Source of the DNA: Betaproteobacteria bacterium
Lineage (GTDB): Bacteria; Pseudomonadota; Gammaproteobacteria; Burkholderiales; Thiobacillaceae
DNA length: 11,958 nt
Direction of reading: 5' to 3'
Assembly (NCBI GenBank): GCA_020049245.1
Contig: JAIFLB010000135.1
Span: 1 to 11,958 of the forward strand
In this document: positions 1 through 5,941 of the stretch, in pieces
Numbering within the stretch: position 1 is the first letter of the stretch
Layout of the letters: each line of letters begins with the position of its first letter
The notes under the pieces: model-generated
Database searches by the model: none
What the model was told of the DNA's origin: nothing
What the model saw: only the letters and a program-made list of their open reading frames with translations
Program-made: the position numbers and the translations under genes

Positions 1-526
1 CGGAGTTCGCATACTTCACGATGCCCTTGGCGATGTTGTTGGCGGCATACATGGCCATCATTTCGCCGGAACAGACGATGTAGATTTCCTGCGCCTTGTT
101 CTCGCGGATGGGCATGGCGAAACCGCCACACACCACGTCGCCGAGCACGTCGTAAAACACGAAGTCGAGGTCTTCTTCATAGGCGCCTTCTTCTTCCAGG
201 AAGTTGATGGCGGTGATGACACCACGACCGGCGCAACCGACTCCCGGCTCAGGACCACCGGATTCGACGCACTTGATGTCGCGGTAGCCGACTTTCAGCA
301 CATCTTCCAGTTCCAGGTCTTCCACAGAACCGGCATCGGCCGCCATCTGCATGATGGAATTCTGTGCCTTGGCGTGCAGGATCAGGCGGGTTGAGTCCGC
401 CTTGGGATCGCAGCCAACAATCATTACTTTCTTACCGGCTTCAGCCAGACCGGCCACCAGGTTTTGTGTGGTGGTGGACTTGCCGATACCGCCCTTACCG
501 TAAATCGCGCATTGACGCAGAGCCAT
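1..526 (-). CDS. nifH: Dinitrogenase reductase (nitrogenase Fe protein) NifH, 5' part
   Basis: NifH is the homodimeric 4Fe-4S ATPase that passes electrons to the MoFe protein. The first 175 residues are visible and the gene continues past the left edge. Seen: the P-loop GKGGIGKS at residues 10-17, the switch region DPKADSTR near 40-47, and the cluster-ligand cysteines C98 (GCAGRG) and C133 (DVVCGGF). R101, two residues after A99, is the arginine that DraT ADP-ribosylates in other diazotrophs; its codon is at 224-226. The start ATG is at 524-526, preceded by a strong GAGGAGT ribosome site. The sequence fits group I Mo-NifH of beta/gammaproteobacteria. nifD and nifK would be expected beyond the edge but are not seen. 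Identification is secure. Confidence 0.98.
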   Translation of the reverse strand, partial: MALRQCAIYGKGGIGKSTTTQNLVAGLAEAGKKVMIVGCDPKADSTRLILHAKAQNSIMQMAADAGSVEDLELEDVLKVGYRDIKCVESGGPEPGVGCAGRGVITAINFLEEEGAYEEDLDFVFYDVLGDVVCGGFAMPIRENKAQEIYIVCSGEMMAMYAANNIAKGIVKYANS

Positions 527-588
527 GGTCTTACTCCTCAGGTCTCAAAAACAGGATGCGATTGAAATCTCGCTCGCAGTCCAGTTAT

Positions 589-604
589 TGCAAGGCCTGT
601 GCCA
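589..604 (-). promoter_or_regulatory. Sigma-54 (-24/-12) promoter of nifH
   Basis: Read on the minus strand the site is TGGCAC-AGGCC-TTGCA, an essentially perfect match to TGGCACRNNNNTTGCW. The GG of the -24 element and the GC of the -12 element are correctly spaced. Transcription should start near 578, giving a leader of about 50 nt before the nifH ATG. Confidence 0.93.
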
Positions 605-621
605 GCGCCGGATGCCAACAC

Positions 622-634
622 TATGTAATTGATT
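622..634 (-). promoter_or_regulatory. Possible IHF site between nifH promoter and NifA sites
   Basis: The minus strand reads AATCAA-TTAC-ATA, one mismatch from the IHF core WATCAANNNNTTR, within AT-rich DNA. It lies between the sigma-54 promoter and the activator sites, where IHF bends nif promoters in other species. The motif is degenerate, so this is tentative. Confidence 0.4.
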
Positions 635-667
635 TATATGGATTTACAGGAGACAAAAAGACATCCA

Positions 668-683
668 TGTCGCGTGTCGTACA
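668..683 (-). promoter_or_regulatory. NifA upstream activator site, proximal (TGT-N10-ACA)
   Basis: TGT at 668-670 and ACA at 681-683 are separated by exactly 10 bases, the classic NifA enhancer. The site is roughly 90-105 bp upstream of the inferred nifH start point, the usual distance. Confidence 0.8.
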
Positions 684-701
684 ACACAAACGGAGCGGCT
701 T

Positions 702-717
702 TGTCGGGGTGGTGACA
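702..717 (-). promoter_or_regulatory. NifA upstream activator site, distal (TGT-N10-ACA)
   Basis: A second exact TGT-N10-ACA, with TGT at 702-704 and ACA at 715-717. It begins 34 bp after the proximal site (about three helical turns) and about 124-139 bp upstream of the inferred start point. Paired sites suggest strong NifA control. Confidence 0.75.
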
Positions 718-728
718 AGCTGAAACGC

Positions 729-976
729 TTCAACCTTGAATCCTCTGTTAATCGCGTTCGAGTGTGGGTCTATCAGAGACAGGAGACCTGATCGCCCGCT
801 CAGCATTTCCAAAAAGCGGCACGCTGTTGATTGCATGCAGGTGGGAAAACACTGCCCTGTCTTCACGTTGCAGGAGCGTCCACTTTCGGCGTGAGCGGCG
901 TGAAATCGTCCAGTCGCCTGCATCCAGACGGCTTCTCGGAGATGAATCTGCCGCCAACAGAGGTTTCCAGGTTGAA
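729..976. repeat. Imperfect inverted repeat bounding a gene-free segment
   Basis: The 21 bases at 729-749 match the reverse complement of 956-976 at 19 positions. Both copies can be read as a similar peptide: FNLESSV on the plus strand and FNLETSV on the minus strand. This suggests two copies of one coding fragment, or the ends of a small degraded element. The DNA between (750-955) has no convincing gene and no transposase-like feature. Confidence 0.5.
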
Positions 977-1030
977 CTCTGCCCAGCTCAGTTGCAGGTC
1001 GGTGAGCTTGACACTCTGTGATTCAGAGCT
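863..1030 (-). pseudogene. Coding-like remnant, unidentified
   Basis: On the minus strand a frame open from 1030 to a TGA at 863-865 gives about 55 residues of protein-like composition, including KLTDLQLSWAEFNLET. It has no start codon, and a TAA at 1031-1033 closes it upstream inside the palindrome. It may be a decayed gene fragment or an accident of base composition. I recognise no family. Confidence 0.25.
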
Positions 1031-1051
1031 TTAAGCTCTGAATCACAGAGT
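1013..1051. promoter_or_regulatory. 39-bp perfect palindrome, possible operator
   Basis: Two 19-base arms (1013-1031 and 1033-1051) are exact reverse complements around one central base. A consensus -35 hexamer TTGACA at 1008-1013 runs into the left arm. A weak -10 candidate (TTTAAG, 1030-1035) falls at the centre. The palindrome would therefore cover a possible promoter for the operon starting at 1068. No T-run follows, so an intrinsic terminator is less likely. An operator for the winged-helix regulator encoded downstream is an inference. Confidence 0.6.
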
Positions 1052-1067
1052 TGATTCGATTGCAGAC

Positions 1068-2072
1068 ATGATTCCTCACCACGAACAGTTTCAGGCCATT
1101 CAGTCCATGCTGACGGCAGGTCATCGCAGTGTGCGCCTGGAACGGCACAGCCTGTTTCTGATCGGCGGCGTCGGCGGCTTCATCGCCGGCGCGACCGAGT
1201 ACATCATTACCGCCGAACGCTTCCCCGACATCCCGCAACGCGCCCTGGTCTTACTGCTCTGGCTGACCTTCTGGCTGGGCGGCATGGCCTGGCTCGACCA
1301 ATGGCTGACGCGGCGCGCTCGTCAACGCCGCGACGAAACCCTGCCGTTCGCCCAAGCGCAGATCACGCGCGCCTGGTGGATGCTGCTCGGCATGGGCACG
1401 CTGGGCACCTTCGCCATGTTCTTCCATGGTGGTGGCGGTATGACCTACGCGCTGTGGATCGTGCTGCTCGGACTCGGCATCTACCTGTTCGGCCTGTTCT
1501 CGCGACCGCTGATCGAATGGATCGGGCTGGCCACCATACTGCTCGGCGTCGCCGGTCTGGCCGCCGGCCTGCCTTATGGCGCGACGCACTGGCTGGCAGC
1601 CTCCTGCTTCGCGATCGGCATGCCGCTGGCTGGTTGGCTGAACGCGAGATTCAGCGATGCCAGCTTTCCGCGCAGCATCCTCGCTCTCGGTTTGTGGTTG
1701 CTGTTGGTCGTGACGCCGCCTTTGCTGCTGACACGTTTTTCCATCCCCCCGGTGCCCGCCGCTGGCGAACAGGTACTGCGTCTGCAGGCGGGCAGCCGCA
1801 TCCCACTAAGGGTTGATCTGGAAAGTCCGATCCTCAGGATTGAACCGCAGGCCGAGTTGGAAATGACCCTGACCCAGCCGGTCGAAATCGTGCTGATCGA
1901 CGGCCAGCCGGATGGTCGCTACCGCATCGGCAACGGCGACTGGCACGCCATTCGCGACGGCGTCCTGCGCCTGATGATCGACCGCATCACGCCGCGGCTG
2001 GACGGCAATGCGCCCGAAGTGCGCGCCCATGCCAGCTTCAATGGCGCCGAATTCAACGGAGACACTCCATGA
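1068..2072 (+). CDS. Seven-helix inner-membrane protein with C-terminal extracytoplasmic-type domain
   Basis: This 334-residue protein belongs to no family I can name. Hydrophobic segments lie near residues 28-48, 58-76, 102-119, 126-144, 151-168, 173-191 and 203-222, separated by short Arg-rich loops such as RRARQRR (82-88). Residues 235-334 form a soluble, probably beta-rich tail (VLRLQAGSRIPLRVDLES onward). With seven helices and a basic first loop, the tail could be periplasmic, but topology is not proven. The next gene's ATG overlaps its stop, so it heads a translationally coupled operon. The tail resembles the lipoprotein encoded at 2452. The start at 1068 lacks a clear ribosome site; ATG at 1107 is the alternative. 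Confidence 0.85.
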   Translation: MIPHHEQFQAIQSMLTAGHRSVRLERHSLFLIGGVGGFIAGATEYIITAERFPDIPQRALVLLLWLTFWLGGMAWLDQWLTRRARQRRDETLPFAQAQITRAWWMLLGMGTLGTFAMFFHGGGGMTYALWIVLLGLGIYLFGLFSRPLIEWIGLATILLGVAGLAAGLPYGATHWLAASCFAIGMPLAGWLNARFSDASFPRSILALGLWLLLVVTPPLLLTRFSIPPVPAAGEQVLRLQAGSRIPLRVDLESPILRIEPQAELEMTLTQPVEIVLIDGQPDGRYRIGNGDWHAIRDGVLRLMIDRITPRLDGNAPEVRAHASFNGAEFNGDTP

Positions 2073-2428
2073 GTACGCCCCTGCCCACACTCGACCCGCT
2101 GTTGCATCAGCCGGCGCGCACGCAACTGGTAGCCTTTTTGTCCGGTCGCGGCGAAGCCACTTTTTCCGAACTGAAACGGGTGCTGGGGGTGACCGACGGC
2201 AACCTCGGCGCTCATCTCGCCAAACTGGTCGAAGCTGGCTATGTGGTGAACAGCGTGGCGACTGGCGAAGCGGCCAGCGGCGGTCGTGCCCAGACCGTCT
2301 ATGCACTGACCCCCGCAGGCCGCGCGGCGCTCAACGAATATGTCACCCGCCTGTCGGCGCTGATGGCGCTGTCCGCCGGCAGCACACCGGTTAGCGAGTT
2401 ATCCCCGCTCCTCGCGGGCGGTTCCTGA
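2069..2428 (+). CDS. Winged-helix transcriptional regulator (MarR/PadR-like, HTH_34 type)
   Basis: A 119-residue cytoplasmic DNA-binding protein. The opening LDPLLHQPARTQLVAFL, the helix-turn-helix FSELKRVLGVTDGNLGAHLAKL (about residues 32-53) and the wing ending in QTVYALTPAGRAALNEYV (about 75-92) are typical of small winged-helix repressors with no separate ligand domain. Its ATG overlaps the preceding stop (ATGA), and GGAG lies just upstream. Co-translation with a membrane protein, followed by lipoproteins, suggests it controls its own envelope operon, perhaps through the palindrome at 1013-1051. The ligand or signal cannot be told from sequence. The domain assignment is strong. Confidence 0.88.
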   Translation: MSTPLPTLDPLLHQPARTQLVAFLSGRGEATFSELKRVLGVTDGNLGAHLAKLVEAGYVVNSVATGEAASGGRAQTVYALTPAGRAALNEYVTRLSALMALSAGSTPVSELSPLLAGGS

Positions 2429-2451
2429 ACCAATTTTTCCAAGGAGTAAAC

Positions 2452-2850
2452 ATGAACTTTCGCTACGTTTTCGCCGCAACAACCCTGGCCACGCTGACTG
2501 CCTGCGCCGGCCTGACAGCGCCCACGGCTGAAAAACTCGCCGCCATGCCGATGGTCACTTATCCGGACAAACCGCCGGCAGGCGATTTCATCTACAAGCT
2601 GCCCGCCGGACAGCCCATCGATCTGAACATCCGGGCCGACGGCAGCCTGCTTGCTGCGAATCTGGAACAAAAACTCAGCGCCAGCCTCAAGCACGACCTC
2701 TATCTGCATAAGGACTGGGCCAGCGAGGACGCCCAACAATGGCAGCGCGCCGACAAGTTGGTCGGCGTCAATCTGAGCGTGACTCTGCCGTCATACCAAC
2801 ATCCCGGCCCAGGCGAACTGCATATGACGTTGGAGCGCAAGACACCATGA
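2452..2850 (+). CDS. Putative lipoprotein, 132 aa
   Basis: A signal peptide with lipobox L15-T-A-C18 indicates export and lipid attachment. Residues after the cysteine are Ala and Gly, compatible with the outer membrane. The mature part (YKLPAGQPIDLNIRADGS onward) shares a pattern with the tail of the membrane protein encoded at 1068: L-x-AG-x-x-I-x-L, then alternating hydrophobics, a Trp and a closing beta-like stretch. The two may therefore carry related domains. AAGGAG sits at a good distance before the ATG. The gap from the regulator gene is 23 bp and the next ATG overlaps its stop. No named family is recognised. Confidence 0.82.
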   Translation: MNFRYVFAATTLATLTACAGLTAPTAEKLAAMPMVTYPDKPPAGDFIYKLPAGQPIDLNIRADGSLLAANLEQKLSASLKHDLYLHKDWASEDAQQWQRADKLVGVNLSVTLPSYQHPGPGELHMTLERKTP

Positions 2851-3047
2851 AACCCACACTGCTTTTGTTGCTGATCCTTGGCATCAGCGGCTGCTCCACA
2901 GACTGGTCGCGCAACTTGTACGAGGGCGTGCGCCAGCAGCGCGAAGCCGTGCCCGACCCGACCGCAGCCCAACCCGCCAGCCGCAATCCGGACTACGAAC
3001 AATATCGGCGCGACCGCGAAGCGCTGAAAGATGCGCCGGCTCTATGA
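2847..3047 (+). CDS. Small putative lipoprotein, 66 aa
   Basis: The ATG at 2847 overlaps the upstream stop (ATGA), indicating coupled translation. The product begins MKPTLLLLLILGISGC, a signal peptide with lipobox I13-S-G-C16 followed by Ser, consistent with the outer membrane. The rest is short, charged and Pro/Tyr/Arg-rich (NPDYEQYRRDREALKD), with no recognised domain. It closes the four-gene operon. A longer reading beginning upstream in the same frame lies within the previous gene and would lose the signal peptide. Confidence 0.75.
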   Translation: MKPTLLLLLILGISGCSTDWSRNLYEGVRQQREAVPDPTAAQPASRNPDYEQYRRDREALKDAPAL

Positions 3048-3104
3048 GCGGCAACAGATAGGTGTCCGTTAAGCAGGATGGTTGGCTAAACGACTGCGCT
3101 GGAG

Positions 3105-4664
3105 TCAAACCTCGCACACCCCCGCCATCCTGACCAGATTGTCCTGATCCACGCTTTCAATGCGCACCGTGTAGCCCCACAAGCGAGCGATGTGGCGCAG
3201 CATTTCCGGGGTGCTCTCGCCCAGCGGGCGTCGGTTGTGCATGAAATGGCGCAGGGTCAGCGAGCGGTCGCCGTAGACATCGACGTTGTAGACCTGGATG
3301 TTGGGTTCGCGGTTGCCCAGGTTGTATTGCTCGGCAAGTAACTGGCGCACCTGGCGATAACCGGCGTCGTCGTGGATGGCGGCGATTTCCAGCTTCTCGT
3401 CCTGGTCGTCATCCACCACGGCGAACAGTTTCAATTCGCGGATCAGTTTCGGTGATAAATATTGCGCGATGAAGCTTTCATCCTTGAAGTTGCGCATCGC
3501 GAAGTCGAGCGATTTCACCCAGTCGCTGCCAGCCAGTTCGGGGAACCAGCGGCGGTCTTCGTCGGTGGGGTGTTCGCAGATGCGGCGCAGGTCGGTGAAC
3601 ATCGCAAAACCCAGCGCGTAGGGGTTGATGCCGCTGTACATGCGGCTATGGAACGGCGGTTGGTAGACCACGTTGGTATGGCTTTGCAGGAATTCCAGCA
3701 TGAAGCCATCGGTCAGCTTGCCTTCTTCGTACAGGTGGTTGAGCAGCGTGTAATGCCAGAAGGTTGCCCAGCCTTCGTTCATCACCTGGGTCTGCCGTTG
3801 CGGGTAGAAATACTGCGCGATCTTGCGCACGATGCGGACGATCTCGCGCTGCCACGGTTCCAGGCGCGGCGCGTTCTTCTCGATGAAATAGAGCAGGTTT
3901 TCCTGTGGTTCGGCCGGGAAGCGACGTTCTTTCCTGGCAGCCTCGGAAGCCTCTTTCGGCGGCAACGTGCGCCATAGATCGTTGACCTGCGATTGCAGAT
4001 AGTCCTCGCGCTCGCTCTGGCGCGCCTGTTCCTTGGCCATCGACAGCTTCGCCGGCCGCTTGTAGCGGTCGACGCCGTAGTTCATCAGCGCGTGGCAGGA
4101 ATCCAGCAGTTCCTCGACCGCTTCCTCGCCATGACGCTGTTCGCAGTCGGCAATGAAATTGCGGGCGAACACCAGGTAATCGAGGATGCCTTCGGCGTCA
4201 GTCCAGGTGCGGAACAGATAGTTGCCCTTGAAGAAGGAGTTGTGGCCGTAGGCGGCATGCGCGATCACCAGCGCCTGCATGGTCATCGTGTTCTCTTCCA
4301 TCAGATAGGCGATGCACGGGCTGGAATTGATCACGATCTCGTAGGCCAGCCCCATCTGGCCGCGCTTGTAGCTCTTCTGGGTCGACATGAATTCCTTGCC
4401 ATACGACCAGTGGTGGTAGCCCACCGGCATGCCGACCGAGGAATAGGCATCGATCATCTGTTCGGAAGTGATCACCTCGATCTGGTTCGGATAGGTATCC
4501 AACCCGTAATGAGCGGCGACCCGGCGAATCTCGCGGTCGTAGGTGTCGAGCAGTTCGAAGGTCCATTCCGAGCCTTCCGAGATCGGCTGGCGAACCACGC
4601 CAGCTGGGTCGGCCGCTGGGTCGGCGGGACGGTCTTGCACGGGGACAGGGCTGAGTTCGGTCAT
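3105..4664 (-). CDS. spoVR: SpoVR/YcgB family protein
   Basis: A 519-residue cytoplasmic protein of the SpoVR family (YcgB in E. coli is about 510 aa). Diagnostic stretches include GMPVGYHHWSYGKEF (residues 78-92), EIVINSSPCIAYLMEEN (109-125), HAAYGHNSFFK (136-146) and the later MNEGWATFWHY. The molecular activity is not known. In Bacillus the family affects spore cortex, and in proteobacteria it travels with prkA and yeaH. It is the third gene of that operon, with its ATG one base after the yeaH stop; an AGGTGA element inside yeaH can act as the ribosome site. It converges with the lipoprotein operon across 57 bp in which I see no clear terminator. Confidence 0.95.
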   Translation of the reverse strand: MTELSPVPVQDRPADPAADPAGVVRQPISEGSEWTFELLDTYDREIRRVAAHYGLDTYPNQIEVITSEQMIDAYSSVGMPVGYHHWSYGKEFMSTQKSYKRGQMGLAYEIVINSSPCIAYLMEENTMTMQALVIAHAAYGHNSFFKGNYLFRTWTDAEGILDYLVFARNFIADCEQRHGEEAVEELLDSCHALMNYGVDRYKRPAKLSMAKEQARQSEREDYLQSQVNDLWRTLPPKEASEAARKERRFPAEPQENLLYFIEKNAPRLEPWQREIVRIVRKIAQYFYPQRQTQVMNEGWATFWHYTLLNHLYEEGKLTDGFMLEFLQSHTNVVYQPPFHSRMYSGINPYALGFAMFTDLRRICEHPTDEDRRWFPELAGSDWVKSLDFAMRNFKDESFIAQYLSPKLIRELKLFAVVDDDQDEKLEIAAIHDDAGYRQVRQLLAEQYNLGNREPNIQVYNVDVYGDRSLTLRHFMHNRRPLGESTPEMLRHIARLWGYTVRIESVDQDNLVRMAGVCEV

Positions 4665-4665
4665 C

Positions 4666-5928
4666 TCAAGTCACCTTTTTCTTGAACAGTTCACGGAACA
4701 CCGGGTAGATGTCCTCCAACCCGAGGATGCGCTGCATGGCAAAACGCGGGCTGGTGGCGGCAATGCGCGCGTATTCGTGCCACAGGCTTTGCGGTTCTTC
4801 CGCCTCGATCTCGACATAGGCGTAGTACTGCACCAAGGGCAGGATGCTCTGGCTGATCAACTCGCGGCAACGCATCGAATCCTGTTCCCAGTTGTCGCCG
4901 TCGGAAGCCTGCGCCGCATAGATGTTCCAGGCCGCGCTCGGGTAGCGTTCGAGGATGATGTCGTGCATCAATTCAAGCGCGCTGGACACCACGGTGCCAC
5001 CGCTTTCGCGGGCGGAGAAGAAGTTCTCTTCATCCACTTCGCTGGCCACCGTATGGTGCCGAATGAACACCAGTTCGATGCGCTCGTAGCTCTTGGTCAG
5101 GAACAGATAAAGCAGCATGAAGAAGCGCTTGGCGATGTTCTTGCGGTTTTCGTCCATCGAGCCGGACACATCGAGCACGCAGAACATGACCGCCTGGCTG
5201 GAAGGCGTCGGTTGATCAACGCGGTTGGCATAGCGCAAATCCCAGGTATCGATGAACGGCACGGCAGCGACGCGCGCCTTCAGCGTGGCGATATCCTCGC
5301 GCAGTTCATCGGCTTCCGGGCTGTCGCCGCGTCCGGCCGCGACCAATTCCTCCAGCGCTTCCTCCGCCTCGCGCAGCGCTTCGCGCGGACCGGCCGCCAT
5401 CGCCAGGCGGCGACCGATGGCCTGCTTCATCGAGCGCACCACATGTAGGTTGGACGGGTTGCCGGAACTGACGAAGCCGGCGCGGGCGCGCTTGGTTTCC
5501 GGCACGGCGGCGAGCTGTTTCTTGACCAGATCAGGCAACGCCAAGTCCTGGAAGAAGAACTCCATGAACTCTTCCTTGCTGAGTTCAAACACGAACTCAT
5601 CCATGCCTTCGCCGTCCGGCGAGCCCTTGCCGCCGCCCTGGCCGCCACCGCCTTGCGGTCGATCGACACGGTCACCGCTGACGAATTCCTGGTTGCCCGG
5701 ATGCACAACATTGCGGCGGCCGCCGGGACCGTGGTGGAAGATGGGTTCCGACAAGTCCTTGGATGGAATCGAAATCTTCTCGCCACGCTCCAGATCAGCC
5801 ACACCGCGGCCGGACACCGCCTCGGTGACGGCCTTGCGAATCTGCCCCTTGTAGCGGCGCAGGAAGCGCTGCCGATTGACGGCGCTGCGATTCTTGCCGG
5901 ACAGGCGACGATCGACGAGTTGGCTCAT
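4666..5928 (-). CDS. yeaH: YeaH/YhbH family protein (DUF444, VWA-like)
   Basis: A 420-residue protein, against about 427 in E. coli YeaH. Features in order: a basic N-terminus (RRLSGKNRSAVNRQRFLRR), a Gly-rich linker near residues 92-102, and a von Willebrand A-type domain. The metal site is complete: DVSGS at 253-257, T312 in SGGT and D343 in ASDGDN. The family works with the PrkA kinase in stress and stationary-phase physiology; its biochemical role is unsettled. The start at 5928 is chosen for GAGGAG just upstream and the typical MSQLVDRRLSGKNRS opening. A longer frame reaching 6057 would run into prkA. It sits 13 bp after the prkA stop and 1 bp before spoVR. Confidence 0.95.
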   Translation of the reverse strand: MSQLVDRRLSGKNRSAVNRQRFLRRYKGQIRKAVTEAVSGRGVADLERGEKISIPSKDLSEPIFHHGPGGRRNVVHPGNQEFVSGDRVDRPQGGGGQGGGKGSPDGEGMDEFVFELSKEEFMEFFFQDLALPDLVKKQLAAVPETKRARAGFVSSGNPSNLHVVRSMKQAIGRRLAMAAGPREALREAEEALEELVAAGRGDSPEADELREDIATLKARVAAVPFIDTWDLRYANRVDQPTPSSQAVMFCVLDVSGSMDENRKNIAKRFFMLLYLFLTKSYERIELVFIRHHTVASEVDEENFFSARESGGTVVSSALELMHDIILERYPSAAWNIYAAQASDGDNWEQDSMRCRELISQSILPLVQYYAYVEIEAEEPQSLWHEYARIAATSPRFAMQRILGLEDIYPVFRELFKKKVT

Positions 5929-5941
5929 GGTCGCTCCTCGC

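Noticed and set aside
364..957. Plus- and minus-strand frames in the nifH upstream region
   Set aside because: They cross the nifH gene, promoter and NifA sites, lack ribosome sites and look non-protein-like.
2404..2438. Small hairpins (CCCGC/GCGGG and GGTTC-CT-GAACC) before a T-run, as a terminator inside the lipoprotein operon
   Set aside because: The stems are short, the loop of the second is only two bases, and the first overlaps the regulator's coding end. At most a weak attenuator.
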